A stretch of 64,000 nucleotides of DNA, taken from the NCBI RefSeq assembly GCF_014645655.1, contig NZ_BMMD01000002.1, forward strand, positions 124,001 through 188,000, written 5' to 3'. This stretch comes from Agromyces bauzanensis. Its GTDB lineage: Bacteria > Actinomycetota > Actinomycetes > Actinomycetales > Microbacteriaceae. The notes under the pieces are model-generated. The model made no database searches. It was not told the origin of the DNA and worked only from the letters and a program-made list of their open reading frames with translations. A program made the translations under genes and the position numbers. Shown here in pieces: positions 8,716 through 17,137 of this stretch; the first letter of the stretch is position 1; each line of letters opens with the position of its first letter.

Positions 8716-8744
8716 ATTATATCTTCGGCGGTGGCGCGGAGACC
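8716..8744 (-). promoter_or_regulatory. Candidate promoter of the CNNM operon
   Basis: On the minus strand a perfect TATAAT (8716-8721) lies about 80 bp before the CNNM start. The -35 position (8739-8744) reads GGTCTC with a 17-bp spacer, so only the -10 is convincing. Confidence 0.45.
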
Positions 8745-9380
8745 GAGCCTGTATCCACGGTGTGATGCGGTGTTTCTGCGGCTTGGGTGAACGTGAAATA
8801 TCCTTCTGATCTGGGAGAATGGCAGTCGGATGAGACTGCTGTTCGCACGGTCGGGAGGAAGCCTCTCGGGTGAGAGCTTCTCACACGGTCACGCCGGTGT
8901 TCGATGAACCGAATCACGTGTCGCATGCCGGACCCGCGCCGGTGCTCGCGCTGGCCCGAGCGGGCGGGACTGTCGGAGTTGGCCAGGGAGCATGTGTCGT
9001 TCCCAGCGGCGGACCTCGATGGTGCAGGGGTGGACGTGTACGACACGATCCGCGAGGTCCACGGGCATCGGAAGCAGGGCGTCGCGTTCGGCTGCTCGGG
9101 CGGGCGCGGCCCGAACGGTCTTGTCGCCACGATCACCACCGATGTCTCGGCGCCGGTGATCGGGGAGTTCTCGCTGCGCCGAGGGAACGTGCGCCCGGGG
9201 GCATCGCGGACCGGTTCATCCCCCGCACCATCGCGACCGTTGCGAAGATGACGCCGGGGCGGCAGGTGATCGTGCGCGGCGAATCCGCTTTCGGCACCCA
9301 CTCAGGCGGTGGATCAGGGTTCTCAGTGAGCGCCGTCACTCGCACGGTGTCGGGAAACTCCACCATTCAGAGGGACGTCA
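8745..9380 (+). mobile_element. Decayed IS1380-family insertion sequence
   Basis: The stretch between the CNNM operon and the acyl-CoA dehydrogenases holds no intact gene. It contains a non-coding leader (CTGATCTGGGAGAATGG and surroundings) resembling the 5' end of actinobacterial IS1380 elements, followed by a broken transposase. Terminal inverted repeats and target duplications could not be identified, so the limits are approximate. It marks the left edge of the catabolic island. Confidence 0.6.
8870..9362 (+). pseudogene. IS1380-type transposase remnant
   Basis: Three transposase segments survive in two frames. The N-terminus from a GTG at 8870 reads HTVTPVFDEPNHVSHAG. The catalytic-core stretch YDTIREVHGHRKQGVAFG, with LVATITTDVSAPVIGEFSLR, is in the next frame. 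A later piece reads VIVRGESAFGTHSGGGSGFS and VTRTVSGN. The N-terminus is joined to the core after a large internal deletion (about 100 residues of family sequence missing) plus frameshifts. The conserved DDE-region aspartate before SAF is Glu here. It cannot make an active transposase. Confidence 0.7.
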
Positions 9381-9386
9381 ACGTCC

Positions 9387-10430
9387 TCACCGTGCGATCA
9401 GAGCCCAGAGGCCGCCGGGACCCGCGTTGCGGGCAGCGGCGCTCACCTGCAGATCCCACGAACGGACGGCCCCGTACTCACCGCGCCAGGCAAGCGCCGC
9501 ACGGGTGTATTCGTGCAGGCGGTGCTCTCGCGTCGTCCCGACCGCCCCGAACACCTGATGAGCGTTTCGCACCACGACGGATGCCGCGTGACCGGCACAC
9601 GATCGAGCCACGGCGACGAGGAAGTCAAGGCCCTCTGCCGACCAGCCCTCGACGAGCGCCTTGGTGAAAGCCGAATCCGTTGAGGAGCGAGCAAGCGAGG
9701 TCTCGGTCGCGATGTCGGCAAGCAGGTTCTGCACGGCCTGCAGCTTGGCGATCGGACGGCCGAACTGGACCCGCACCGGGACGTACTCGAGGGCAAGATC
9801 AAGGGAGCACTCAAGCGCCGCGCTCACCTGCACGGCGCGCACGAGAGCGCTCCTGCGCCGAAGTTCGGCGACGGTCTCGGCAGCGACGGGCGAGCCGATG
9901 ATGGAGTCCAACTCGACGGCGATCGTGTCGCGCGGCTCGCCCAGCATGTTCTCACCCGGAGTGAGCCGTACTCTGGCCGCGGGTACCTCGGCGGCGAGAT
10001 AACCCTCGTCGACAAGCCATACGACCACGATCGTGTCGGCCTCTCCGGCCCACGGGACGTTCTTCGCAACACCGTTTCCGTCTACGATCGCGACGGTGCT
10101 CACAGCGTTGCTCACGGCGTCGACGCCGTCGATTCCGATCGCGTCGCGAACCCATCCGGCGAGCAGGTCGTTCTCCGCGGCAGGCACACGTACGCCGTGG
10201 CGCACGGCCGCCTCGACCAGAGCTCGCCCCTCGACCCAGCTCGCACCACTACCGCCCTTGTCCTCGGCGCCCGTGAGCCGGACGAGTCCGAGCTCATCCA
10301 ATTCGGCCCAGAATTCGCGGTCGAGCGTGAGCCGACCTGCGAGTGGGGCATGCGCCTCGCGGTACGAGGAGAAGACGCCGTCGAGCATCTCGAGCAGATC
10401 AGCATCGGGGGTGAGAAAGTCCTCGTTCAT
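9387..10430 (-). CDS. Acyl-CoA dehydrogenase, probable beta-type subunit
   Basis: This 347-residue protein of the acyl-CoA dehydrogenase family is shorter than usual. It keeps the FAD-contact stretch VQFGRPIAKLQAVQNLLADI and the C-terminal HQVFGAVGTTREHRLHEYTR, the latter typical of the partner subunit in two-gene FadE enzymes of steroid-degrading actinobacteria. Its ATG overlaps the stop of the other dehydrogenase (ATGA), so the two are made together. A heteromeric enzyme that oxidises an acyl-CoA made in this island is inferred. It is last in the minus-strand operon. Confidence 0.85.
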   Translation of the reverse strand: MNEDFLTPDADLLEMLDGVFSSYREAHAPLAGRLTLDREFWAELDELGLVRLTGAEDKGGSGASWVEGRALVEAAVRHGVRVPAAENDLLAGWVRDAIGIDGVDAVSNAVSTVAIVDGNGVAKNVPWAGEADTIVVVWLVDEGYLAAEVPAARVRLTPGENMLGEPRDTIAVELDSIIGSPVAAETVAELRRRSALVRAVQVSAALECSLDLALEYVPVRVQFGRPIAKLQAVQNLLADIATETSLARSSTDSAFTKALVEGWSAEGLDFLVAVARSCAGHAASVVVRNAHQVFGAVGTTREHRLHEYTRAALAWRGEYGAVRSWDLQVSAAARNAGPGGLWALIAR

Positions 10431-11581
10431 CGCAGCCCCATTCCGCGAGCGATCACGCCGCGCAGGACTTCGCTCGTCCCGCCGCGCAGAGTGAATCCAG
10501 GCCGCTGATCGACGGCCCGGGTGGTCAGTCGTGTCAATTCGCTGGTGACGTCGCTGCCGTCGCCGAGGAGAAGGTCCGCGTAGTCGGCGACGTCACCCTC
10601 GGTCGTAGTGCCCATCACCTTGACCACCGCTGCCGAGACATCGGCCGATTCACCTCGCTGAAGTGCGCCCGAGACAGCCATGGACATCTGGTGCAGCCCC
10701 GTTACGCGCGCGACCAGCCGCCCGAGGTCGGCGTCGAGATCGAGCCTGCCCTCGGCTACGTTCTGCACGATCTCGGTCAACAACGGGAAGGTCGACAGCA
10801 CTCGCTCGGGCCCGCTGCGCTCGAAGCCGAGTTCACTGGTCACCTGCTGCCAGCCCCGTCCGATCTCACCGAACACCCGGCTATCCGGGACGAAGACTCC
10901 GTCGAGGAAGACTTCGTTGAAGTGCTGATCACCGTTCATCGAGACAATGGGTCGCACTTCGACGCCGTCCTGCGCCAACTCCACGATGAACTGGCTGAGC
11001 CCGGCGTGTCGAGCATCCGTGTCGAGCGGAGCGCTGCGCGCCAGCACGATGAAGGCGTGGGCCCGGTGAGCACCGCTCGTCCATACTTTGCTGCCGGTGA
11101 TCGTCCACCCGCCGTCCACCCGATCCGCGCGGGTGCGTACACTTGCGAGGTCGGAGCCAGAGTTCGGCTCGCTCATGCCGATGCCCCAGTAGCTCTCACC
11201 GGCGGCGATGCGCGGCAGATACGCGCGCTTCTGCTCTTCGGTGCCGAACTTGAGCAGGCTCGGGGCGATCTGGCGGTCGGCGATCCAGTGCGCCGCAACT
11301 GGCGCCCCCACGGCAAGCAGCTCCTCTACGACGGCGAACCGCTCCTTGAACGTACGACCGCGACCGCCGTACTCGACCGGAACGGTCATGCCGACCCATC
11401 CGCGCGCAGCAAGCTCACGCGAGAAGTCTTCGTCCCAGCTCGACAGCCAGCTATCGACTGCCCACACGCGTCGCCCACCGGCGCGCTGCTCGGCGAGGAA
11501 GGCGCGTACTTCGGCACGGAGCTCCATCTCGGCGTCGGTGATCAGGGACGCCGGCGGCATGATGTTCGCCGTCCCGCTCAC
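10427..11581 (-). CDS. Acyl-CoA dehydrogenase, probable alpha-type subunit
   Basis: This 384-residue flavoprotein has the standard N-terminal helical, middle beta and C-terminal helical domains. Visible motifs are YWGIGMSEPNSGSDLASVRT, the FAD/substrate region WTITGSKVWTSGAHRAHAF and a C-terminal RGGTSEVLRGVIARGMG. The position that carries the catalytic Glu in medium-chain enzymes is Gly here; the Glu in LGFERSGPERV may serve instead. The GTG at 11581 is chosen because it overlaps the hydratase stop (GTGA) and has GGAGG five bases upstream. It probably pairs with the next gene. Confidence 0.88.
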   Translation of the reverse strand: MSGTANIMPPASLITDAEMELRAEVRAFLAEQRAGGRRVWAVDSWLSSWDEDFSRELAARGWVGMTVPVEYGGRGRTFKERFAVVEELLAVGAPVAAHWIADRQIAPSLLKFGTEEQKRAYLPRIAAGESYWGIGMSEPNSGSDLASVRTRADRVDGGWTITGSKVWTSGAHRAHAFIVLARSAPLDTDARHAGLSQFIVELAQDGVEVRPIVSMNGDQHFNEVFLDGVFVPDSRVFGEIGRGWQQVTSELGFERSGPERVLSTFPLLTEIVQNVAEGRLDLDADLGRLVARVTGLHQMSMAVSGALQRGESADVSAAVVKVMGTTTEGDVADYADLLLGDGSDVTSELTRLTTRAVDQRPGFTLRGGTSEVLRGVIARGMGLR

Positions 11582-12351
11582 AGCGTCCTCCACTTCTCTA
11601 CGCGCTTGTCGTGCTCGGGGTCGAGGTGGGCCAGCGGCTGCATGGCGGCGGCCATCGCGAGGATGGATTCCAGGTGCGCAGAGCGCGACTCGACCAGCAG
11701 CCGCTTCGCCATGCGCAGTGCGTGCGGGGGGTTCTTCGCGATACGTTCCGCGAGCCCTCTTGCGGCCGAAAGCAGCTCCTCATGAGGAACGACCCGGCTG
11801 ACCATGCCCCACTCGAGCGCGGTGACCGCGTCGACGCGGTCTCCAGTGAAGGTCATCTCGGCAGCGCGTTCATATCCCACCGCGCGAGGGAGGAACCATG
11901 TGCCGCCGTCGCCGGGGACGATGCCGACAGACACGAAGCTCTCGGCGAACGAGGCCCGCTCCGAAGCGATACGGATGTCGCACATCATGGCGAGATCGCA
12001 GCCGGCGCCGATCGCAGGGCCGTTTATGGCGGCGATCAGCGGCACCTCAAGGCGGGTTGCCGCGCGGGGCAGTCGCTGGATGCCATTCATGTACTCCTGG
12101 CGCTGACGGCGCGCATCGACGCCGAACATCCCTTCCTTGTCAGCCATCTCCTTGACGTTGCCGCCAGAGGTGAAGATCTTCCCCGCGCCTGTCAGTATCA
12201 CTGCCCTGACCTCAAGGTCTGCGTTCGACTCGTCGACAGCCTTGTCGAAAGCGGAGATGAACGATTTGGAAGTGATCGCGTTCCCAGTGGCATGACCGTT
12301 GATCGTCCAGATCTCGACAGGTCCTTCACGCGTGATGTCCAGTGATGTCAT
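11578..12351 (-). CDS. Enoyl-CoA hydratase/isomerase family protein
   Basis: This 257-residue crotonase-fold protein is first in the minus-strand operon. Oxyanion-hole segments are visible as GAGKIFTSGGNVKEM and INGPAIGAGCDLAMMCDIRI, followed by VGIVPGDGGTWFLPRAVG. It should hydrate the enoyl-CoA formed by the dehydrogenase pair encoded downstream. AGGAAGG precedes the ATG by about eight bases. Isomerase or other crotonase activities cannot be excluded. One of the three palindromic operator sites lies about 160 bp upstream. Confidence 0.88.
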   Translation of the reverse strand: MTSLDITREGPVEIWTINGHATGNAITSKSFISAFDKAVDESNADLEVRAVILTGAGKIFTSGGNVKEMADKEGMFGVDARRQRQEYMNGIQRLPRAATRLEVPLIAAINGPAIGAGCDLAMMCDIRIASERASFAESFVSVGIVPGDGGTWFLPRAVGYERAAEMTFTGDRVDAVTALEWGMVSRVVPHEELLSAARGLAERIAKNPPHALRMAKRLLVESRSAHLESILAMAAAMQPLAHLDPEHDKRVEKWRTL

Positions 12352-12511
12352 TCAGCGGGTCCTTCCTGGTAGAGCGGGAACGAGGCCCCGGGCGCCGAAT
12401 ACCGGAGCCGCGAAACGGTGCGACGCTTGATGATACGACTTCTCCTCGGTGGCTCATGGCCGACTCTCGGCTCAGCACTCCCCAATATGGTTCAGCGCCG
12501 CAGCGGGCTGC

Positions 12512-12526
12512 GTCTCAATCTGAGAC
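12512..12526. promoter_or_regulatory. Palindromic operator candidate, site 1
   Basis: GTCTC-AATCT-GAGAC, perfect 5-bp arms with a 5-bp spacer, about 160 bp upstream of the enoyl-CoA hydratase start. It shares arms and spacer length with sites 2 and 3; the spacer differs by one base from site 3. Confidence 0.65.
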
Positions 12527-12759
12527 CCCCCGGCACACAGGCGATCCGCAGTTGTCAACCCGTGAGAGGACGATGGCCGATGAGGCCCATGCCGCGGAGC
12601 CGGTTTGCGCCGGAGTGAGGGTGACGCAGAGACGGTATGACGGGCTCATCCACGGCACGCTTCGGCTGAGCGCCGCGATGCCGCGCAGCCAGGAGCCCAC
12701 GACGATCTGACGGCGTTCATCAGAACCGACCTGAGCAGAACGGCCCACAGAGCACTACC

Positions 12760-12776
12760 TGTCTCGCAATGAGACA
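12760..12776. promoter_or_regulatory. Palindromic operator candidate, site 2
   Basis: TGTCTC-GCAAT-GAGACA, perfect 6-bp arms, about 110 bp upstream of the chosen monooxygenase start. An in-frame ATG overlaps the right arm, which argues against starting the protein there. Confidence 0.65.
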
Positions 12777-12886
12777 TGAGAACCCATCCTGTCCGTTCCA
12801 TGCTGATGGTCGACAGCGAAGATGCTGTCGCGACGGTCGGGACGCAGCAGTCCGCGGACGTCGTCAACGACAAGAAAGGCCATACC

Positions 12887-14518
12887 ATGGCGAATGTCGC
12901 CCCGGGCCAAGAGTTCGACGTTCTCATCGTCGGCGCCGGCTTCGCCGGTCTCTATCAGCTGGACAAACTGCGCAAGCGCGGTCACCAGGTGCACGTCTTC
13001 GAGGCCGGATCCGGTCTCGGCGGCGTGTGGTACTGGAACTGCTATCCGGGTGCCCGCGTCGACTCGTGGGCCTCCATGTACCAGTTCTCCGATCCGGAGC
13101 TCTGGCGGGACTGGAACTTCAGCGAGCTCTACCCCGACTGGTCGGAGGTACGCGACTACTTCCACTACGCCGACGCCAAGCTCGACTTCTCCAAGGACAT
13201 CTCCTACAGCACCCACGTGGAGTCTGCACGCTTCGACGAGGAGCGGAAGCGATGGAACGTCGAGGCGAAGAACCTCCAGACGGGCGAGAAGTTCTCGGTC
13301 ACCGCCAACTACCTGGTGGTGTGCACCGGGTTCGGATCCGCGCCCTACACCCCCGCCTTCCCGGGTCTGGAGACCTACGCGGGCGAGGTGCATCACACCG
13401 CGCGCTGGCCCCAGAGCGGTACGCCCCTTGAGGGACGTCGCGTGGCCGTCATCGGTACCGGGGCATCAGGCATCCAGGTCTCGCAGGAGGCGGCGAAGGT
13501 CGCGGAGCATCTGACGATCTTCCAGCGCACTCCGATGCTCGCCCTGCCCATGCGGCAACGCAGGTTCACGGACGCCGACAGCGCAGAGCAGAAGGAGCAC
13601 TATGAGGAGTGGATGGCGAAGCGGAACACGACCTTCGCCGGCTTCGACTTCGACTTCCTGGATCACGGCACCTTCGATGTCTCCGACGAGGAACGTCAGA
13701 CGACGTACGAACGGCTGTGGACGATCGGCGGGTTCGTTCCTTGGCTCGGCAACTTCAACGACTTCTTCTTCGACGAGAAGGCGAACCGCCAGTTCTATGA
13801 TTTCTGGCGCGACAAGACGCGCCAGCGCATCAAGAACAAGGACCTCTGGGAGGATCTCGCCCCGACTGAGCCGCCGCATCCTTTCGGTGTCAAGCGGCCC
13901 TCCCTCGAGCAGTGGTACTACGACATCTTCGACCAGGACAACGTCACGCTGGTGAACCTGAAGAAGAACGACATCGTCCGGGTCACCCCGAAGGGGGTGC
14001 TGACGGCGGACGGTGTCGAGCACGAAGTGGACCTGCTGGTCCTCGCCACCGGCTTCGACAGCGTCACCGGCGGTATCACCAGAATCGACATCCGCAACGC
14101 CGCAGGCGAGTCGTTCAAGGACTCGCTCCAGGGTGGCGCGCACACCGCGCTCGGCGCGGCGACCGCGGGGTTCCCGAACATGTTCTTCGTCTACGGCCCA
14201 CAGAGCCCGTCAGCGTTCTGCAACGGCCCGACCTGTGCGGAAGCGCAGGGCGAATGGGTGGTGGATCTACTCGACCACCTGAAGGCGAACGGAAGCCCGC
14301 GCATCGAGGCTCGACCGGAGGCCGAGCAGAAGTGGCAGGAGATGATCGACGAGGTCATGGCGGTGGCGCTGTTCGACCGGGCGAAGTCGTGGTATATGGG
14401 GGCGAACATTCCCGGCAAGAAGGTCGAGATGCTGATGTGGCCGGGCGGGCTTCCGGCGTACCTCGGCCACGTCAACGCATCCCGCGACGCTGGCTACCCC
14501 GAGTTCGCGATCGTATGA
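12887..14518 (+). CDS. Type I Baeyer-Villiger monooxygenase (cyclohexanone monooxygenase-like)
   Basis: This 543-residue FAD/NADPH enzyme should insert one oxygen atom next to a carbonyl, turning a (cyclic) ketone into an ester or lactone. The first Rossmann motif is GAGFAG at residues 16-21. The Baeyer-Villiger fingerprint reads YAGEVHHTARWP at 164-175, with Tyr for the usual Phe. The NADPH motif is VIGTGASGIQ. The C-terminal AKSWYMGANIPGKK matches the same place in Acinetobacter cyclohexanone monooxygenase, whose length is also 543. The ATG at 12887 follows AAGAAAGG; earlier in-frame ATGs run through the operator. It heads the plus-strand operon. The actual ketone is not known. Confidence 0.93.
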   Translation: MANVAPGQEFDVLIVGAGFAGLYQLDKLRKRGHQVHVFEAGSGLGGVWYWNCYPGARVDSWASMYQFSDPELWRDWNFSELYPDWSEVRDYFHYADAKLDFSKDISYSTHVESARFDEERKRWNVEAKNLQTGEKFSVTANYLVVCTGFGSAPYTPAFPGLETYAGEVHHTARWPQSGTPLEGRRVAVIGTGASGIQVSQEAAKVAEHLTIFQRTPMLALPMRQRRFTDADSAEQKEHYEEWMAKRNTTFAGFDFDFLDHGTFDVSDEERQTTYERLWTIGGFVPWLGNFNDFFFDEKANRQFYDFWRDKTRQRIKNKDLWEDLAPTEPPHPFGVKRPSLEQWYYDIFDQDNVTLVNLKKNDIVRVTPKGVLTADGVEHEVDLLVLATGFDSVTGGITRIDIRNAAGESFKDSLQGGAHTALGAATAGFPNMFFVYGPQSPSAFCNGPTCAEAQGEWVVDLLDHLKANGSPRIEARPEAEQKWQEMIDEVMAVALFDRAKSWYMGANIPGKKVEMLMWPGGLPAYLGHVNASRDAGYPEFAIV

Positions 14519-14537
14519 GGCCCGGAGGGCGAGGGGC

Positions 14538-14559
14538 GAGGGCGCGGTCCAGCGCCCTC
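14538..14559 (+). other. Intercistronic hairpin
   Basis: GAGGGCGC and GCGCCCTC form an 8-bp perfect stem with a 6-base loop between the monooxygenase and the acyl-CoA synthetase. No T-run follows. It could attenuate or stabilise the operon mRNA, or be a weak terminator. Confidence 0.4.
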
Positions 14560-14585
14560 CGATCCACCCGGATTGGAGGAGTGAC

Positions 14586-16190
14586 GTGCGCGGTCAGATG
14601 ATGGACGTCCCACTGCAGATCAAGTCGCTGCTGTGGCGCGCCGAACGGCTGTACGGACACAAGGAGATCATCACCCGCACCGAGAGCGGGTTCCGGCACC
14701 GCACCTACGCCGAGTTCGGCGGGCGTGTGCGCCGGCTCGCGAACGCGTTGCGGACCCTGGGTATTCAACCCGGGGATCGCGTCGGAACCCTCGCCTGGAA
14801 CAATGACCGGCACCTGGAGGCGTACTTCGCGGTGCCGTGCATGGGCGCGGTGCTGCACACGATCAACCTCCGCCTGCCCGCCGAGCAGATCGGCTACATC
14901 ATCCAGCATGCCGACGACGAAGTCCTCCTCGTCGGCCCGGACATGCTCCCGGTGCTCGAAGGGCTGCGCGATCAACTCGGCCGGGTGCGCGCCATCCTCG
15001 TGCTGAGCGATGACGATCCCCCGGAGACGACGCTGACCCTGCCTGTCGTCGGCTACGAGGCGGCGCTCGCGGCCGAGAAGGAGGAATACGACTTCCCCGA
15101 CCTCGATGAGAACACTGCCGCCGGCATGTGCTACACGTCGGGGACGACCGGCCACCCCAAGGGCGTCGTCTACAGCCACCGCAGCCACACCCTCCATGCC
15201 CTCACACTCGGCACCACGGGCTCGATCGGCGTCGACGAACGCGAGAGGTACATGCTCGTCACGCCCATGTCGCACGTGAACTCCTGGGGCATGCCCTACG
15301 GATGCGTGCTGTACGGCGCGACGATCGTGCTGCCTGGCGACCACCCGGTCGGCGTCGACTACCTCGAGACGATCGAGCACGGTCGGCCGACCTTCTTCTC
15401 CGGAGCCGTCACGGTGGGGATGCTGATTCGCGAGACCCTGCAGCACTCCGATCGCTCTTGGGACGTCTCCAGCCTCAAGACCCTCTGGCTCGGCGGACAG
15501 GCTCCCCCCGTCAGCGAAATGCGCTGGTGGAAGGAGAACCACGGCATCGACGTGGTCCAGGCCTGGGGGATGACCGAGGCCTCTCCGCTGCTGACCTTCT
15601 GCGGCCTGGCGAGCCAGTACGGTGACCTGCCCGCCGAGGACGCGTACGAGGTTCTGGGCAGGCAGGGGCAACCGCTGCCGCTGGTCGACATCGCCCTCGT
15701 CGACGACGAGGGCGTCGAGCAGCCGTGGGATGGGGCGCATTCTGGAGAGGTGCGCGTGCGGTCGCCCTGGGTGGCCTCGACCTACTACGACGACGCACGG
15801 TCGGCGGAGACCTTCCGCGACGGCTGGTTCTACAGCGGGGATATCGGCCGTATGACAGCCGACGGCTATCTCATTCTGGTGGACCGCTCGAAGGACCTCA
15901 TCAAGAGCGGCGGCGAGTGGATCTCGTCGGTCGATCTGGAGAACCACCTCATGGCCCACCCCGCTGTGAAGGAGGCCGCGGTCGTCGCCGCACCCGATCC
16001 GAAGTGGCTCGAGCGCCCCGTGGCCTTCGTGGTCACCCAGGCCGCCGTGACCACTGCGGAGCTGGCCGCGCACCTGCGCGCGAAATTCCCGTCGTTCTGG
16101 GTGCCGGATCGATTCGAGTTCATCGACGCCGTACCCAAGACCGGCGTCGGGAAGTTCGACAAGAAGCTGCTCCGACGCGACTACGTCTGA
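14586..16190 (+). CDS. Fatty-acyl/dicarboxylyl-CoA synthetase (AMP-forming)
   Basis: This 534-residue ANL-superfamily ligase activates a carboxylic acid to its CoA thioester via an acyl-adenylate. The P-loop-like YTSGTTGHPKGVVYSH is near residue 180, QAWGMTEASPL near 320, the hinge RSKDLIKSGGEWIS near 435, and the adenylation lysine in PKTGVGKFDKKLL at the end. The N-terminus MMDVPLQI resembles medium/long-chain ligases. The GTG at 14586 follows GGAGGAG. In this operon the natural substrate would be the acid produced by the lactonase, alcohol and aldehyde dehydrogenases, feeding the beta-oxidation genes on the other strand. Confidence 0.9.
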   Translation: MRGQMMDVPLQIKSLLWRAERLYGHKEIITRTESGFRHRTYAEFGGRVRRLANALRTLGIQPGDRVGTLAWNNDRHLEAYFAVPCMGAVLHTINLRLPAEQIGYIIQHADDEVLLVGPDMLPVLEGLRDQLGRVRAILVLSDDDPPETTLTLPVVGYEAALAAEKEEYDFPDLDENTAAGMCYTSGTTGHPKGVVYSHRSHTLHALTLGTTGSIGVDERERYMLVTPMSHVNSWGMPYGCVLYGATIVLPGDHPVGVDYLETIEHGRPTFFSGAVTVGMLIRETLQHSDRSWDVSSLKTLWLGGQAPPVSEMRWWKENHGIDVVQAWGMTEASPLLTFCGLASQYGDLPAEDAYEVLGRQGQPLPLVDIALVDDEGVEQPWDGAHSGEVRVRSPWVASTYYDDARSAETFRDGWFYSGDIGRMTADGYLILVDRSKDLIKSGGEWISSVDLENHLMAHPAVKEAAVVAAPDPKWLERPVAFVVTQAAVTTAELAAHLRAKFPSFWVPDRFEFIDAVPKTGVGKFDKKLLRRDYV

Positions 16191-16222
16191 AGTACCGAAC
16201 CCAACCGATGAAGGAGGATGTA

Positions 16223-17089
16223 ATGAAGCAGCACACCTACACAAACCTCAGTGCCGAGGGCCATAAGTACCTCGAGGCCCCGCGCTGGCACGACGGCAAG
16301 ATCTGGACGAGCGACTTCTTCAACCGTCGCGTGATCACGGTCGACCCGGCTGACGGCAGTGTCGAGACGATCCTCGACGTGCCCGGCCAGCCCTCTGGGC
16401 TCGGCTTCTTGGCCGACGGATCGCTCCTGGTCGTGTCGATGGTCGACAAGAAGGTGCTTCGCCGGCATCCGAACGGCGATGTCACGGAGTACGCCGACCT
16501 GTCGGACCTGTGCGAAGGTCATGCCAACGATATGTTCGTCACCGCCGAGGGACACGCATACGTCGGGAACTTCGGTTTCGACCTCGGCGTCGATGATCCT
16601 CGCCCGACGCACGTCGTGCACATCACCCCAGACGGCACCGCGACCGCCGAGCCGGGCGACATCATGTTCCCCAACGGCATGCAGGTCACGCCCGACGGGA
16701 AGACGCTCATCGTCAACGAGCTCTTCGCGCACCGCATCTCGGCCTACGACATCGCTGCCGACGGATCGCTGAGCAACTACCGGCTCTGGGCGGACATGCC
16801 CGAGAGCTTCCACCCGGACGGCCTCACGATCGACACGGATGGCGGGGTCTGGATGGGCAACGCCCTCACTGAAGGCCCGGAGGCGGGGTTCTACCGCGTC
16901 GAGGAGGGCGGGGAGATCACCGACGTCATCCTGATTCCGGACGGCTGGGGGGTGGCTCCCTGGTTCGGCGGCCCCGACCGCGACGTGCTCTACTTCGTCT
17001 CCTGCGACACGAACCTGGACCGGTTCGCGGTCGAGGACTCTAGCGCATTCGTCCGATACGCGAACGTCGGCCGCAAGGGTTACGCCTGA
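16223..17089 (+). CDS. SMP-30/gluconolactonase-family lactonase
   Basis: This 288-residue six-bladed beta-propeller hydrolase probably opens the lactone or ester made by the monooxygenase. Likely divalent-metal ligands are the Glu in YLEAPRW, the Asn in FPNGMQVTPDGKTLIVNEL and the Asp in HPDGLTIDTDGGVW; EGHANDMFV supplies a further Asn. The ATG at 16223 is chosen because AAGGAGG lies eight bases upstream, while an ATG at 16208 has no such site. Known cyclohexanone operons use an alpha/beta-hydrolase here, so this is a different lactonase type. The lactone specificity is inferred from context. Confidence 0.88.
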   Translation: MKQHTYTNLSAEGHKYLEAPRWHDGKIWTSDFFNRRVITVDPADGSVETILDVPGQPSGLGFLADGSLLVVSMVDKKVLRRHPNGDVTEYADLSDLCEGHANDMFVTAEGHAYVGNFGFDLGVDDPRPTHVVHITPDGTATAEPGDIMFPNGMQVTPDGKTLIVNELFAHRISAYDIAADGSLSNYRLWADMPESFHPDGLTIDTDGGVWMGNALTEGPEAGFYRVEEGGEITDVILIPDGWGVAPWFGGPDRDVLYFVSCDTNLDRFAVEDSSAFVRYANVGRKGYA

Positions 17090-17137
17090 ACCGGCGTTTC
17101 CGAGCAACCCCGCCGAGAAGAACTCTGAAGGAGACAC

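Larger units (their letters stand above)
12352..12886 (+). promoter_or_regulatory. Divergent control region of the catabolic island
   Basis: This 535-bp gene-free stretch separates the hydratase (minus) and monooxygenase (plus) operons. It holds two GTCTC-N5-GAGAC sites, one nearer each operon. A weak minus-strand -10 candidate TATCAT lies at 12430-12435, about 85 bp from the left site. No convincing -35 box and no sigma-54 type GG-N10-GC element were found. Small open frames here have no ribosome sites and no recognisable product. Confidence 0.6.

Noticed and set aside
12352-12886. Sigma-54 (-24/-12) promoters controlled by the AcoR-like regulator
   Set aside because: No TGGCAC-N5-TTGC-like element with correct GG-N10-GC spacing was found, and the regulator lacks GAFTGA.
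12776-12886. N-terminal extension of the Baeyer-Villiger monooxygenase from the ATG at 12776
   Set aside because: This start lies within palindrome site 2, has no ribosome site, and adds residues that family members lack before the Rossmann fold.
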